DNA from: Membranipora membranacea
Taxonomy: Eukaryota; Bryozoa; Gymnolaemata; Cheilostomatida; Membraniporidae
Direction of reading: 5' to 3'
Length of the DNA stretch: 64,000 bases
Assembly: GCA_914767715.1 (NCBI GenBank)
Contig: OU612066.1
Location: forward strand, 15,629,001-15,693,000
Shown one piece after another: positions 35,360 through 49,300 of this stretch; the first letter of the stretch is position 1; every line of letters begins with the position of its first letter. The translations under genes and the position numbers were made by a program. The notes beneath the pieces were generated by a model. The model was not told the origin of the DNA and searched no databases. It saw only the letters and a program-made list of their open reading frames with translations.

Positions 35360-38300
35360 ATGGCTACTTACAAGCAGGATTTGCCACCTAAGGGTGGCTA
35401 CAGTCCTTTTGAATATGCTAAGAAAACGAAGACTAGATGGGCTAAAGGTAGGTGAACCTCCATTTGGAAGCTTCTAATGAATATGTTTGTGTATTACCTA
35501 TGTGATTTCCACTCCCTTGAAGTGAATAATCTACCGTAGTTTTTGCCACAAACTGTAAAGTAGATCTTCAGTCAGTTTTAGTTTACTCACAGTCACAGTG
35601 TCCACTCCTTGGTCCAGCTCTTATCTGGCACTTAATCAGTCAGCACTGACAACAATATAATTATATATTTATATATCTGTTGATGGCCCTGGCCTACTCT
35701 TATAGAAATGACATGGAGTTTTGATGATAATGTAAGTAATGTATGGTAGTGGTTGGTGTCTATCTTTGTGTCATCAATACAACTACACTCCACAGCAACT
35801 ACAGCAACAGCAATCAATTCTGGTGATAAATATACCCAGTATGCATCTGCAGGTACAATTATGCATACTTTGCCTATTTAAAAGATCAAACAGCCCCTAA
35901 TGCTCCCAACAAGGGGGTTAATTGGATATGGGGAAAGTATAATGATTGCAACTCAAGTTGCCACTAAACGGTTTGAGTGGCTAGAGTTTTCAAGAACGAT
36001 CACACTCAGCTACATGCATACATCCTGTAAGTGATCAGCTTTTAGTAGGCACATTAGAGTAGCACAAGTAGGCCTACAGTGCTGCCTTAACACAGACGCT
36101 TGGCCAAGATGTAAAAGCAAGGAGCACCTGTCTGTTCATTGGTCTGTCACTCCTTCGTAAAATATTTCAAACATTAATCCACAATGTCTACCTACACCAG
36201 CTTTCTGCAGTTCTTGTAAATCTTTTTGTAAAGGCACTCAATCACCGAACTTGCATCAGGCCTGTATGTACACTATCTAAGATAGTATTAGCTGCAGGTC
36301 AAAAGTCTATAAAACCAAAAAGGAAAACCTCACTCTGGTTTTCAGTCTCGGTCCTACTAACAAAGCACTCATCTGATGAAAAATCCATTGGGGAGTAGTT
36401 TCTGCCTTACCTTAATCTGATCAATAAGCTACAGAATCCAACCATCACTTGACTTGTGTGAATTAATACGTATGTGGCTCTCCTATTTAAAATGTCTCTC
36501 GCTGTAAGGCTCAAAACTAGATCTGTGTTTTCTCTTGATGGGAAACTTCAATTTCAACTGAAACTTAGCAATTAATTTGTTCATGGGATTAATATATACT
36601 TTTACTATCCTAACCCTTGTTAATGTTGTTGATGAAGTGGATTGAGAATGGATCTTTTCTATCAACTCTCGATGAAAGATATTATGAGCTCAGATAGCAA
36701 CCTGTACTTCATAATCAAATGACTATCAATTTTGAATTGCCAAAACAACCACCTGATCATCCTTTGCTGAGTGAGCAGTCCTAGTTCCCAAATTGCTCAC
36801 TGTTTGAATGAACTAACTATCGTGGGAACCAATTTGCTTAGTAGAAAGAGTGATTGGGCCATGATTGTGAATGAAATAATAGTAGTGATTTTGTTAAAAA
36901 AATGTTTTTGATTATAGTTGAAAGCATCTCCCCCCCCCCCCCCAACAAAAGGAGTAATAATATGGGGAGCATACATTTTTGCTGACTGTTTATGTATGCA
37001 TCATGTAGGGTCATATGGGTTCAACTTGAACAAACATTTGTTATCTCCTATAGGTAAATGGCTGATACTCGCTTACATGGGATACCAAGGGATGGCCTAT
37101 TACCTTAATGATTGGCAGTTCAAGGTCAGAATTAGGTAAGAGTAACTGTTATGCTGACAAATCACACATTCAGTCCATGTTGAGTTTGTTTGCTGAAAAC
37201 GCAACAGCAATCATTACATTATATTTTCACATGTGTCACTTATCAATGCAATCAATGCAAAAATATTATAAGTCTTGACCATTATTGGTATCGAGTCTAT
37301 GTGATACCCAAAGAGTAAATTTTGTGATTTGTGACTTGTTACTTGCAAAAATCTAGAAAAAGGTTCCTGTTATAATATTTCTCATTTCTAGAGGTGTCAA
37401 CTGCACACTGGCATCGAGATTACGCTATTATCATGTGTATCTCTGATCGTTAGAGTCAATTTAGTAGCAGTACCTAACATGTACCCACCCCTCATTAATA
37501 AAATTGAACACGGGTCGTTACACCGAAATCCTTGTGATGGTACTTCTACTAAGTGAAATAATTCACTCTCTATCGTATCGATCAGAGATATACATGCAAT
37601 AGTATATCACGTGATCAGTGTGGGTCAACTGACCAGGTCAAGCACTTAATCAACAGCTTTGTTTTGTGCCAAGAATTTAAAAATGACTGCCATGACCCGG
37701 TGCAGCATTCAAGTATCACAGGTTGATCAATGCATCAAGACGTGTGTTCACCTTATATTTACAGGATGCCAGAACTTGAGAACAGGGAGGCTTATATCGC
37801 TATGGAGCCTTTATTACTGGCCGAAAGAAACAGACTGTAAGTTAAGAGGACTTACTCTGCTATTTCTGGGGACATCAACCCTTTTCGCCTAAATTGAAAC
37901 TAAATATCCCATACCCTTGTCTTGTTACTCCGGCATCACATTTTATGTCATAAAGCTACCAGTAGAGGTATGGCCAAAGTTGGCTGTTCTAGCTTAGCTG
38001 TCTAAACCTTTCTACCTTTGTGTCAAAAATGTTAGCATTTGAAATGGGTGGAAGTACCTTTTGACAACATAACTCGAGAGAGTTTAGTCCTAAGCGCCCT
38101 ATTGCACTGAACAAAGAAAAGAGTTGTGTCTTCTTGAAAAAAGAGCAGGCAATTACCTCCCTAAAGTAATTAAAGATTTATCTATCTCACTGTTACCTAG
38201 TTCAAAATTTTCCATACTATGTCTTGTTTGTTGATTTTGGTAGCTTGGTTGGAACAGCCATATCAGCGCGATTTGTTGGCACACTACAAGCAACGACCCA

Positions 38301-38715
38301 TGTTGATCTTTTCTTGTTAAAGACCATCAACCATTTAATAGAACAGCCCTACTTGATAACAATAACAAATTCACCTGATTCATTACGATATATTTGTTTC
38401 ATGCACGGTCTTATGTGTCATTTATGAATTGATCAACAAATAAAATTGATATCATTATATTATTATATCTGCTAGGGGTTACTCAATTAGTCTGACTGGT
38501 TTTCTTGCAGATTTTTGAAACAGATGGTGAAGAACCGAGAAGACGAGAAGGAGTTGATGAAGGATGTTCCAGGGTGGATACCCGGCACATTCTATGGCAC
38601 ACCTGTATTTCATAACAAATCATGCTGGCACGACCCTGACATGACAGAGTTTTACGCTCACGTACCACTGAAAGTAATGCAAAGACACCAGTTTGAAAGA
38701 CTTCGACATATTTAG
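35360..38715 (+). CDS. NDUFA13: NDUFA13 / GRIM-19, complex I accessory subunit
   Basis: Accessory subunit of mitochondrial NADH:ubiquinone oxidoreductase, in the inner membrane. Exons 35360-35447, 37054-37135, 37765-37836 and 38511-38715 join in phase to 148 residues (human 144). The start KQDLPPKGGYSPFEYAK matches the family, followed by one membrane helix (about residues 31-47, WLILAYMGYQGMAYYL). Next come the acidic/basic helix with ENREAYIAMEPLLLAERNR and the hallmark ELMKDVPGW at about 93-101. The small third exon was found by phase and by its match to the family segment R-I-A-L-x-P-L-L. The last 45 residues are diverged from vertebrates. Confidence 0.9.
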
Positions 38716-39199
38716 ACGATCCTCTTTGTGTCATTTTTTTCTAGCTAGCCAAATTCTAGAGCTGATTCCTCGTCGGAAAGCAGCTTATTAGATTGATCTG
38801 GAGTTATTGATAATATGTCATATCATAAATATCATGTCACTCTCGTTCATTAATGTAGAGTGTGTGATTTTTTGGATTACCTAACCAATCCTAAGTATGA
38901 GGACTTTAAGAGTGAGAACAGGTTATAATTATGTTGCCATTTCATTTTCTCAATTTTCACATTACGATGATCTGATATCAACATGTTGAGAGAATACACT
39001 GTGGACTCGTAGAGTTGTGAAAGTAAACATGATAGTTTTCTCAGGATTACAATAACATATTGGGAAATCATATGAGCCATGGACTGCATAAAGATTTAGA
39101 TACTGAAAGAAGTAGTGGTGAAAATCACTATTAACATGTGAAAATTCACACAAAAATGTTCAGTACACACATGTTATATGCATAATCTACTTCATTTAG

Positions 39200-39372
39200 C
39201 CGATAAAGTCATCAATACATATGACGAGAGGCTGACGGTTCCTTGTGAAACCAGCACTCAACTTCTCGCGCCTCTGTTTAGATTGTTTGATGAGAGATTC
39301 TTTAAACAACGACCACCAAAAGTTGTTGCAGCAAAGAGAATTTATTTATTGTTGGCTGCTGGAAATTCAGGA
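39200..39372 (+). CDS. Exon-like block, unknown protein
   Basis: An acceptor (cttcatttag) opens a frame of about 57 codons with normal codon and residue usage: ADKVINTYDERLTVPC, then LLAPLFRLFDERFFKQRPPK and VVAAKRIYLLLAAGNSG. A possible donor GGA|GTAGAT ends it in phase 0. The predicted chain looks alpha-helical and repeat-like. I do not recognise the family. It could be an internal exon of a + strand gene continuing at 42528, a terminal exon, or a pseudogene fragment. Confidence 0.4.
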
Positions 39373-39496
39373 GTAGATAATAGCGCATCATATCAGAGTA
39401 TTATGATATCATTATAATGGCGCTTGACTATGATTACGATTGATGGTGAAATTATCTATCACTTTCATGTTACCAATGACCATGAAGAAGACATAG

Positions 39497-39523
39497 GTAG
39501 CATCAAGGACTCCTTGGTAATAT
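39497..39523. repeat. Minimal palindrome, possible family member
   Basis: caagga-c-tccttg (39504-39516) with imperfect 7-bp flanks gtagcat and gtaatat (5 of 7 identical). It is the shortest member I would consider for the 15230 family. Confidence 0.4.
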
Positions 39524-40757
39524 GTTATCGGATGCTGGATAAAAGATGATGATATTTCATGTATGTAGTTATCTCCTCGTGTAATGTGAGGGCACAACTT
39601 CTATATCTGGTGAGATATTTTCCTGCATGTGTTTTATGTAAATCGTTGCATGCCCAATGAGGTGAGTTGTCATTGCAGTGAAGATCAAACGTTAAAAATG
39701 TCATAACTACTGATGTTTGCGTAAATATGCATTCCCCAGAGAACGTTTCATTGTTTCTGTATTGCTCAACACAAACAAGTCAGTATCAAGGGAAAAATGG
39801 CAGAAAATAAATTGGATTCTTTGCACAAAACATAAATTTACAATTGTGTGAAAAATCAATTCAACTTTATATACAGCTTTAAAACAGCGATATCATTATG
39901 TGAAATATAATTATAGCTGCTGATTACTTGCAACAGCCATAATAAGAAAAAAACAATCTGGCATACTATTTTCCGCTCATAATGAAATAATAAGGGGTTA
40001 TGGTGTAAGTGTCTATGTTGAAGGTTGACAAAAAAAAGAACAAAGTGGGTCGGGTGTAATTGGTGGATAAACTTGGCAGATCAACTAATGATCTTTATTA
40101 TAGAGATTTGGTGAGAGTGGTCTGGTAATATAAAGCCTATGTCATAACGTCGATATTTTACTAGAACTTGTAACTCGCCTTTGTCTAAAGATGCGCACAG
40201 AGATTTCATTCGTTCAGCACCAGTAGAAAAATCCTAGAGCTTAATATTTATGATAAATACAGCAAATAAAATTGTTCTGTGATTTCTGTCATTGAGGTAA
40301 GCCATTAAAAAAAAGGCTACAAAGTAGCTAAAATAATTAACACCAGCGCCTAAACAGGCCAGATGTAAGCCAGACATCGCTGTGATGAAAAACAGCTACT
40401 TCCAGATGGCAGCTGCTTGTCTTGATCGATGCCAATGGTATACTGCTACCTACTGCTCTGGTAATCCTGCCTGATGATGGTTGTGGGCAGGACTGTCGCT
40501 ATATCTCTCTAACTACTACCTGCTGTAAATATAACAAAATAGAGCTAATCAGGTTGCCCATCAAGCATCAGTTCACCAGACACCAGACAAAATAAATAAC
40601 AGAAGCATTTATGTATCTTTGCAGTAAGGGCAATAACCATTAACATGATACAGTTTTCAAGCTGTAAAAATAAGATTTGCAGTCTAATCGATATAAACTA
40701 CTCTTCAAGACAAACCAAGACCAGGTGATGCATTAGAATAACATAGTTCACTAGTGA

Positions 40758-40789
40758 GTTAGACCAAGGAGTTAACTCTCTGGTTAGAC
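40758..40789. repeat. Tiny palindrome with 7-bp direct repeats
   Basis: An 18-bp imperfect palindrome caaggagtt/aactctctg (40765-40782, two mismatches) flanked exactly by gttagac at 40758-40764 and 40783-40789. Intergenic. Confidence 0.7.
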
Positions 40790-42527
40790 ATGACCTTGCC
40801 CATGCATCACTCAAGGGATTAAGATTCAATACTTTCCCATTTCTCCCCTTTACTTAACGTAGTTTTAAAGTTAAGATTGAGAACAAGCATACATAAACTG
40901 AATGTCAAGTGATGATAAAAATGCTAAATTGTTCAAACAGTAAATCAGTATTGTAACTCAGTATCACTACTGAGCAACCCCGTTTAGTTCTTGATATTGG
41001 CAATATACTATGTAATGACCAATTATAGTGCACTTGCACCAGTGAATTGTAGTCTCTGATATGGAGAAGATCATTGACATGTCTTACTTAGATTTTGAAT
41101 TTTGAAAAACGGTTACAAGTCAGGTACTTTTTATACCTTTTCCTGTGTGGTAAAGCTGTCCTCTGTTTATATGGACAAATTTCAAGCGCAGTTTTCTCTC
41201 TCCATTTTCCTCAATAGACATGGTTGATCATTTGATCATTTTGGTTAAAAAGAGGGTGTGGTTTCCAATATTCAAGCGATTACAAATCAAGCAGGGTTTT
41301 CCCGCGGTGATTACAAAATGATTACCACTACAACTGACCTGCATGATTTCGTTCCCTGTTCAACTCATATCCCATCTCAGGTTTCATGCCTCTTCAGTAA
41401 ACTCTGCAATTATAAGGAAATGTTGAACATAAGAGTATACAATTGCAACATGGGATTAGAACGATGACACTAAAATACTAGCCATTGATACTGTTGACAT
41501 AACAGATTTTGGGTCTTTGATAGGCTATAGAAGCTTTCTTACTTAGTACTTGTAACTGGTCAGTATTGTTTTAGGATACTATGAATATTAGCACTCAGGT
41601 TTTATTGCCTCCCCCAACTATGAACCTACTCCCACTACTCCCACTGTACAAATATTCGGCTGGTATGCCCCTCATGTTAATATTCTGCTCTAGATAATAT
41701 CTTTATTAACAAAGGTCTGACTATCGTTGTAACATCAAAATACCCTCTACTACAACACATCATATCATATACACATCACTAAGAGCAGCTTAAAATATTA
41801 TTATTAATAATAACATGATGAGTGCAGAGGAAAATCATGCATGTGCTGCCGAAAAGATACACATAATCAGATTGCCGCTGTGAACATTGCCTTGTTTCTT
41901 GGATATTTTCAGTACCATTTGATGGTACGTCTATTTTGCGAGACTAATAAGTTTAGGGGGAATTGGCAAGGGCTAAGGCTCACATAGATATATCAAAGTT
42001 CTGTAAGATTTAAGATTATTTTCTCATGTTTAAAGTGGGGGCGGTAGTCTTGATACGTAACATAATGTAAGACTCACGCCTCGAACCCTGGAATTTTGCC
42101 AGTCTGTATGTAAAGAGCGTTTGCTCACAAATTACAAAACCGCAATAATCGTTCACAAATACCCAGTCAGATAGCATTTTAATACCTATAAATCCATCCA
42201 TTAGTATATTGTAGAGCGGTTAAAGAGTAGAGCGTTATTTAATGCGCTGCCAAAACGAAATGAACTCTGAATGAGCCAGTTAACCGAGCAACAGCAATTG
42301 GTGGGATTCGAGAAAACAAGATTAACTCACTTTCTTTGGTTATGAGAAATAATGGTGTAGACTACGAGTTCACACTCGTAAATCCCCTTCAGTATAGTTT
42401 CCAGATACTTCAATCTAAGAATAGCAACTACCTGAAATCAGAGAACATGCCGAATAATATAATACTATAATAATATAGCAATAACGTATAACATTGAATG
42501 ATTAAACATAAATATTATGGATTTTAG

Positions 42528-42605
42528 AAGCTTCCCAAGGATCAACAAGCACGGAGCTGTCTCAATATGAGATGGGCTTTTAAGGATCACATGCCACCTA
42601 TTTCC
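42528..42605 (+). CDS. Exon-like block, unknown protein
   Basis: Between an acceptor (ggattttag) and a donor (TCC|GTGAGC) lies a 26-codon open frame starting KLPKDQQARSCLNMRWAFKD. It would follow 39200-39372 in phase 0. It ends in phase 0, while the next candidate (46832) needs phase 1, so at least one exon would be missing between them. Function unknown. Confidence 0.35.
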
Positions 42606-43398
42606 GTGAGCTGTCTAGAAGTAAGTTTTTTTTTTCAATTATTGACAGCGTTTGGTCCACAAAATCAAGCTAGAGACTTTGCCATAACCAGTTGCCGTAC
42701 CAGCCCTAAATGCAACAGTTCAGCAACCGCACCAAGATTGTTTCTATTATAAAATAAATTTCTAAAACTCAAAATAATTTTCATACCAACGCTGGAATGC
42801 CCTGAGTACAGCTAATTTATTTATTAAGACCCCTGCCCAAGCACTAATACCTAATAGCACCCTGAAAACAAGAATCCCTACATGTTCTGAAAGAAAACAA
42901 TCTGTATTGCTGCCAAGTTCGCTAAAGGCCTAACTTAACTGGATATCAAGATAGCGCCAAGTTGTTTACTGAGATATTATGATTTCACTACATTTAGTTA
43001 CCTTGATGGGAAGGTTTAATGTGGGATGGTCAGCAGAATCAATGGTCTGTTGCGTTGGTCTGTGCGTTGGTCTTGCAGATCAATTGCCATTTTTCGGCAG
43101 CATGGGATGAAAGATCTGTCAATTATCCTCCACTAATTAGATACTCGTATCTCATGTGGTAGTACCGCTGACGTCAACACATCAACCAGGGAGGCAGGAG
43201 CAGCTCTTGGCAGCGTGATTATATCTTATCTGCACAGACAGCGTCTTCTTCCATAAGCCTATTGCGCTGATGAATCTTTGTGACTTCCAAATTGCATTTG
43301 AGAAGTTGTTTTGCTACATATTATTTTGGTGGATGAATCATTGTTATGTGAAAGCAAAAATAAAAACAAGTGAGCTATAATATGGTAGGCAGAAGGAG

Positions 43399-46300
43399 TT
43401 ACACGTCGGTTTCTAAGCTGTTCGAAGACTCATTTAGCTTGATATGATTGGACTGCATAGGGTTGTTGTTTTGCGAAGGTGATAAAGTTGTGATATTATT
43501 GGTGTCTGGCATGTTGAGCGGTATCCGCTCACAGTCTAATTGTTCTAAATCTGAGGCTATGGATAGGGTAGAGCTAGTCCTGTGGCTTGAGGCTTTACTG
43601 ACAGACGGGCAAGTCTCCACGTGCTGGTTGCCCGATTTATCATCGCTCTCGGTTTCTCGATGGTAGAAATAGTTGAAGTTAGATACAATAACTGGCACAG
43701 GAAGAGCAATCATTAATACACCAGTGATAGCACACAGCGAACCGACGAGCTTACCAGACGGCGTGGTTGGCCTCATGTCTCCGTAGCCAACCGTCGTCAT
43801 TGTCACAACAGCCCACCAGAACGCATCGGGAATGCTTTTGAAAAACGTTTGCTCGCTGTCTGCTTCAGCAAAGTACACCGCACTAGAGAACAGGACCACT
43901 CCAATGATGAGGAAAAATATCAGTAGAGCCAGCTCTCGCAAACTAGCCTTCAAAGTCTGTCCGAGGATTTGTAATCCCTTAGAATGCCTAGATAGTTTAA
44001 ATATTCTGAATACCCTCACAAGACGTATTACCCTGAGTATTGCGAGTGACATAGCCTGATTTCCATTGTCATTAGGATCTGTAGGCTGGGCTGGTTTCTG
44101 ATCATCTGCAATGACAGTACCGAGGGTAATGAAGTAAGGTACTATAGCCATGATATCGATCAGATTCATCACGTTTTTGAAGAAGCAGAGTTTGTCCGGA
44201 CTGGAGGCAAAACGGACCAACAGTTCCGATGTAAACCATATAATACAACCCGTCTCTATTATGAAAAAAGGCTCACTAAATTTAGGAACATCGTCCTCGA
44301 TAATCGACTCCACGTACACGGTTTTGTTGAATACTATAGTTGACACATTGTCTACTCTGTAGTGTTTGAATTGAGGTAGAGTTTCTAGACAAAATGTGAC
44401 GATAGACAACAGAATGATGACCACTGATAGAATGGCGATGACCTTGGCAGGCATAGACGACTCTGGATACTCAAATAAGAGCCAAACAGCTTTTTGAAAG
44501 TTGTTTGTGGGCAGTTCTTGTTCTTCTTCTTTGATAAAGCCTTCATCCTCCCTGAACTTATCTATGGTTTCCTGTCCGAGGTCGTAAAACTTGATTTCCT
44601 CAGAGAAGACGTCTAATGGCACGTTAACAGGCCGACGTAACCTACCACTACTTTGATAGTAGTATAAGATAGCGTCAAAGCTTGGCCTGTTTCTGTCAAA
44701 GAAATACTCGTTTCTCAGAGGGTCATAGTATCGGTTGCGTTTTGCAGGGTTGCCCAGCAAAGAGTCTGGGAACTGGTTTAGTGTCTTGAGCTGAGTTTCA
44801 TATCTCATTCCACTGACGTTTATAACAATTCTCTCTTGACACTCGTATACGTTCCCAGTTCCAGTATCAGGTTCGGTGTAAATGTCTTCTGGCAACCTTG
44901 GAAATGACCTACAAAAGAAATATGTTGTTGTTTTTCATATCCCATAATGCAATACTAAAGGAAACCTGCCATTATAAATACATGATTGACTGGGAGTTGG
45001 CCACATAATCAAGGGACTACTGAGACTTGTCGTTGGCATAGGCTGTTGGAAGCATAGTATTATCTGAAGTTAAAAACATTTTATGCGAGAATGTGCATGC
45101 AAGGTCGTCTTTAATTGAATTTTGAATCAATGGAACTGAAACTTGAGACAAGGGTAACCGAATTTGGAAAGTTGAAAGACCTGTTCAAGAAGATCATTTG
45201 TTGGTCAATCCTCATTTAATGACTCGTTTGCTTTCTATGCCAAAAGAATAACAAGGTGGAGATGGATTGTGCAGAGAAACCTGATTAGGAAATTGAAATG
45301 AGTTTGCTGAGTTTGATGATGAGCTTACAATTTCTCCAATTTTAATTGTAATGGGTTTAAAGCAATTAGTCCCAGACGCACACAATGCTAATTGCTTTTC
45401 TTGATATGAAACATCATAAAACAACAAGATCTTACATATTGAAACATCATAGCCAGACAGGAAGTAATTAGACATGGTTATATGGTTCAAATAAGAAACT
45501 ATGTGGAGGGTATTTGTTGAGGGGGATGTCATTACATGAATGGTGACACCCATGCAAACATGAGAGATCGTGAGCCTGTCAGTAGCTGACATTGCATGAC
45601 CAGTGCCCTAAGTTTACACATATCGGCTTTGCCTATGTATTCAAGGAGCGACGGGGTTAATCTAATCGCAGCGGTTCTGCTTTGTAGTGGTAGATGAGAA
45701 ATGAGAGGAGAATCTATATTAGAATACAGTTCAGTATAGTCAATATTAGCATCCCAGAATCCTCATGTTACCATTCTCGTCACACTAATTTGACAATTAG
45801 CCTAATTAGTGACAATGCTTAGGGCATAGGAACAAGAAACCGATGTAACAGCTAAGTAAACTGCTGTCTGCTATATATCTTCTGCTCTACATAAGTGAAA
45901 ACTGAGTTATACTCTTCAACTAATAGCACAATCATCGCTGACAAACCGTCCATCAAATTTGATACGGAAAGGAAATTAAACAGCAGACGATTCGGCATAC
46001 AATACAATAAGTAACGCTTATATTAGGTCTATCAGGCTTTCTCCCTAGCAGGTGATAATCATCAGTGGCTTAAAATTATAGTGAGCAAAGTGTGGTGCAT
46101 AACTAGCTGGAATATCTTTTGCTAGAGTTCCATGAACAAGAATTTCGGCGCTCGATGTAATCACAGAGTAAGGATAGATATTTATATATATCCTTACTCT
46201 GTGATGTATTCATGCAAAAAATCCAATCAATTGGGTAGCGCCCTTTTCCATCTCCAGAATATGTCAGTGATGAAATATTCCCATAGATCAGACGGACAAA

Positions 46301-49300
46301 CCTTTTACTGCTTGATTAAAAATAGAATAGAAAGTTGCAAAAGTTGCAGACGGATAGCAAGAGTGGCCGACCGATCAATGTATGATTAGGCAGATTGCTA
46401 GGAGAAGAAAGATCTTAGACAGATCAAAATGATTGCGATGTACATGTTTACGTATGATGATGCGACATACACGTTTATATACATTGCCAGTCTCGAAAGA
46501 ACATTATGCAACATAGACGTCATGTTGCAGAGTATTGTGACAGCAGCAGCTCATCCAATACAATTGAGGACGTTTGCGTTTTATTGATTTGGAGTAGATT
46601 TTAATTTCCTCTGCCGAGTGGAGTTTACAATTTATACTTGTCGACTGTCTTTAAATTGATTCAAATTATGCGAACTTGGAACATTGAGAGCAATTCTTGA
46701 GCAAAGAGGCATCCTTGAGAAGTAAAGCAAAGATGCTATGAATAAGGGCAGCATATGAAATAGCTCAAGCAATCTAATTTTGTTAAAAAAACTATTACAA
46801 ATACATCATTAGCCAATTACATGTTTTTTAGTGGAAGTAATTAAAGATAAGGCGGCTATAACAGCACTGAGATCAAAGTAAGCTATTATATAAGCTGCTG
46901 GATTTAGAATAGAAAAGTACATCGAAGAATTTTCACCAGCCTTTCCCTCGATCAACTCTTCATCTTGTAGATAAACTGATTAAATAAATGTTTAGAACCA
47001 AATGGTAAAAGAGATTTGAAAGGTGACATTTTTGTGCAGGTGCCATGGAATTTTTTTTATGGCAGGCTCTCAGCTATGCTTTGAGCTCATCTCATTCTCA
47101 TCAAGTTCCTTATGATGTCTAGCTAAGGTATGCAGACATAGAGGATGTTGTACTCTCTTATGATGGACATGAAGAGAGGAATAACTTACAGGTGAACTTT
47201 AGAGAAGTTAAAATAAATGCAGAAAAGAATTTCCAGGCCATTCTAGAGGTAAACTCCACAGTGAATAAACTTTTTTAACTTAATCGCTAAATACAATTGA
47301 AGTGATAGACTAAGCTTTGGTGGGGTAGCCGACCAAAATAAAAAGACCCCTGATTCTGTCCAACGGAAAAAAACTGATTAATCACAATATACAGCAAGAC
47401 AATGCTTTCATATAGATAGAGAGCAGAGCTGTGACAAATAGCACCCTCCTCAAAACTCATATGAGAAAATTTTTCTAAGGCGTAATTTGATGTTATCTCT
47501 TTTTTTTAGGAGAGACGGCAGATGTATCTCGGAAAAGCATTTCAAGAATACACAATGGTCGATTTGAGGTAAACACTACATGAAATGGAACAATATTCGA
47601 AGGTTAATCATTTATAAGAAATCAAATATTGCATACACAGCACCTTGAATCAGGGATGGTTGGATGGAGATGAGTGCTTAAGTGTGGAGAGGGATGCATA
47701 GTGTTGTTGTTGTGTCTGAGTTTGGGGTTGAGATATGGATTCATGGAATGTGGTCCACCATTTCCTCCACCCCCTTCCATCATATCTGTCAGTCCACACA
47801 TGGCAGCCTCCATAATGGTGCAGCTCTGATTTCAAGCTACAGCAACTCTCACTCATCTAGCTAGTAAATAATCCACTGCAGCTCAATAAATGTCACAACC
47901 CTCAGAAACAACTATCCACCAGCTCAATCTTAGATACAGTAATTGGAAGGCCTCTCAGTATGCAAAACAAGCACCTGCAAGCACATGCTCTTCTATCCTT
48001 CAAGTAATTAGTATCAATGATCATCATGTGCAACATGTAGCCTTCACTTGAAACATTGATTAGCCTTATGCATCATGTACTCACACAGTTACTAAGTGCT
48101 TCAGCCAATGAATTGGAACATAGGCTAAAGATCTTGTAGTTTCCAATGTAAACTACCGACGATGTCCGATAATTAACGACTTTACAATAACAAATTAGTT
48201 TTCTCTAAGTATTTCTTACAAATCATAACAGCAGTGACAAGAAAGCAAAACTGCCTGAGTTTTGGAAGTTGTCATCCCAGGACAATATAACAATACAGAC
48301 ATTGCTCTGATAACATGAGGTCAAACCCTGGTTGCTTTGCTAAATTTAGAAGCATAGTGGCATACTGCCTGCAACTAAAGAACCATTTTGATATTCTGGA
48401 TTTGAATATCTTTTATCGACTTAAACTTACAATTGAACAATACTGAAAGCTGGGCCAAATGGTATATCGCTCAACGACTAACATATCAGAATGCACATGA
48501 CGTATTTACGCTGGCACTTATTATAATCCAAGAGAACAAGTTGCCTTCACAATGTTTTTTGCCCTCATTCTAACGTCAGTTGCTGAAAATCCTTGTGGAA
48601 CTAGTCTGCAAGCAATTACTACGTCTATAATCTAATAATTTGTATGGTTAATTATCACCCAAGCTATTTCGCAATCATTTACCCATTTTTTAACCGCAAA
48701 TGCTTTTATGAAATACAATTTGCTTTTGGCAGCTTAGCTGGCTTTAGTAAAAACAGTCATTCTAAGACCAAAACTATAACAGTAGATATGTATGGAATTT
48801 TGACCAAAGTAAGCCTCAAGGAATACCACTTCTTAGTTAGGAGGGTGAAACAGAAGGCTTTTATGCGAAACTAGTGAAAACATTCACTTTCTTTTCCTAG
48901 TGATGTTGAAACCAAACATGTTGGGTTTGGGATTGGATGCGTTTTATGTGAACAATCATGTTGCAGCACATAGCCTAGTTGTGAATATTAAAGGGAGGAT
49001 AGAATAATTATTAAAAGGCAGAGCCATAGTAGCGTCACCCACAGCGTAAGGCCATAGAAGTATCATATCAAGCAGGTATACCACTTTCTGAGGTGAAGAA
49101 TGAGAGGGCAACTTCACGTTATTATGCCAAAGATGAATGATGATGGAGTTTGACAAATATGTGCCACCCCCCATTCATCTACATGGTCCTGTTCGCACTT
49201 GTTACTTATAAGACACTGAAAGGTTACTAATCGATGCTGTATATAGTGTCTAAATAAGGGTAGAGGCAGCTTCCACATTGCTGTCGCTACCAATGGAGTT

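Larger units (their letters stand above)
38716..43398. other. Region between the NDUFA13 and Kv1 3' ends
   Basis: 4.7 kb separates the convergent NDUFA13 and Kv1 stop codons. It contains two exon-like + strand blocks (39200-39372 and 42528-42605) and two tiny palindromes, described separately. The rest is AT-rich and I see no other gene or RNA. Confidence 0.4.

Noticed and set aside
45212-45592. 126-codon open frame on the minus strand in the Kv1 intron
   Set aside because: Long for chance, but composition is irregular, no donor in the right phase for Kv1 was found and no family is recognisable.
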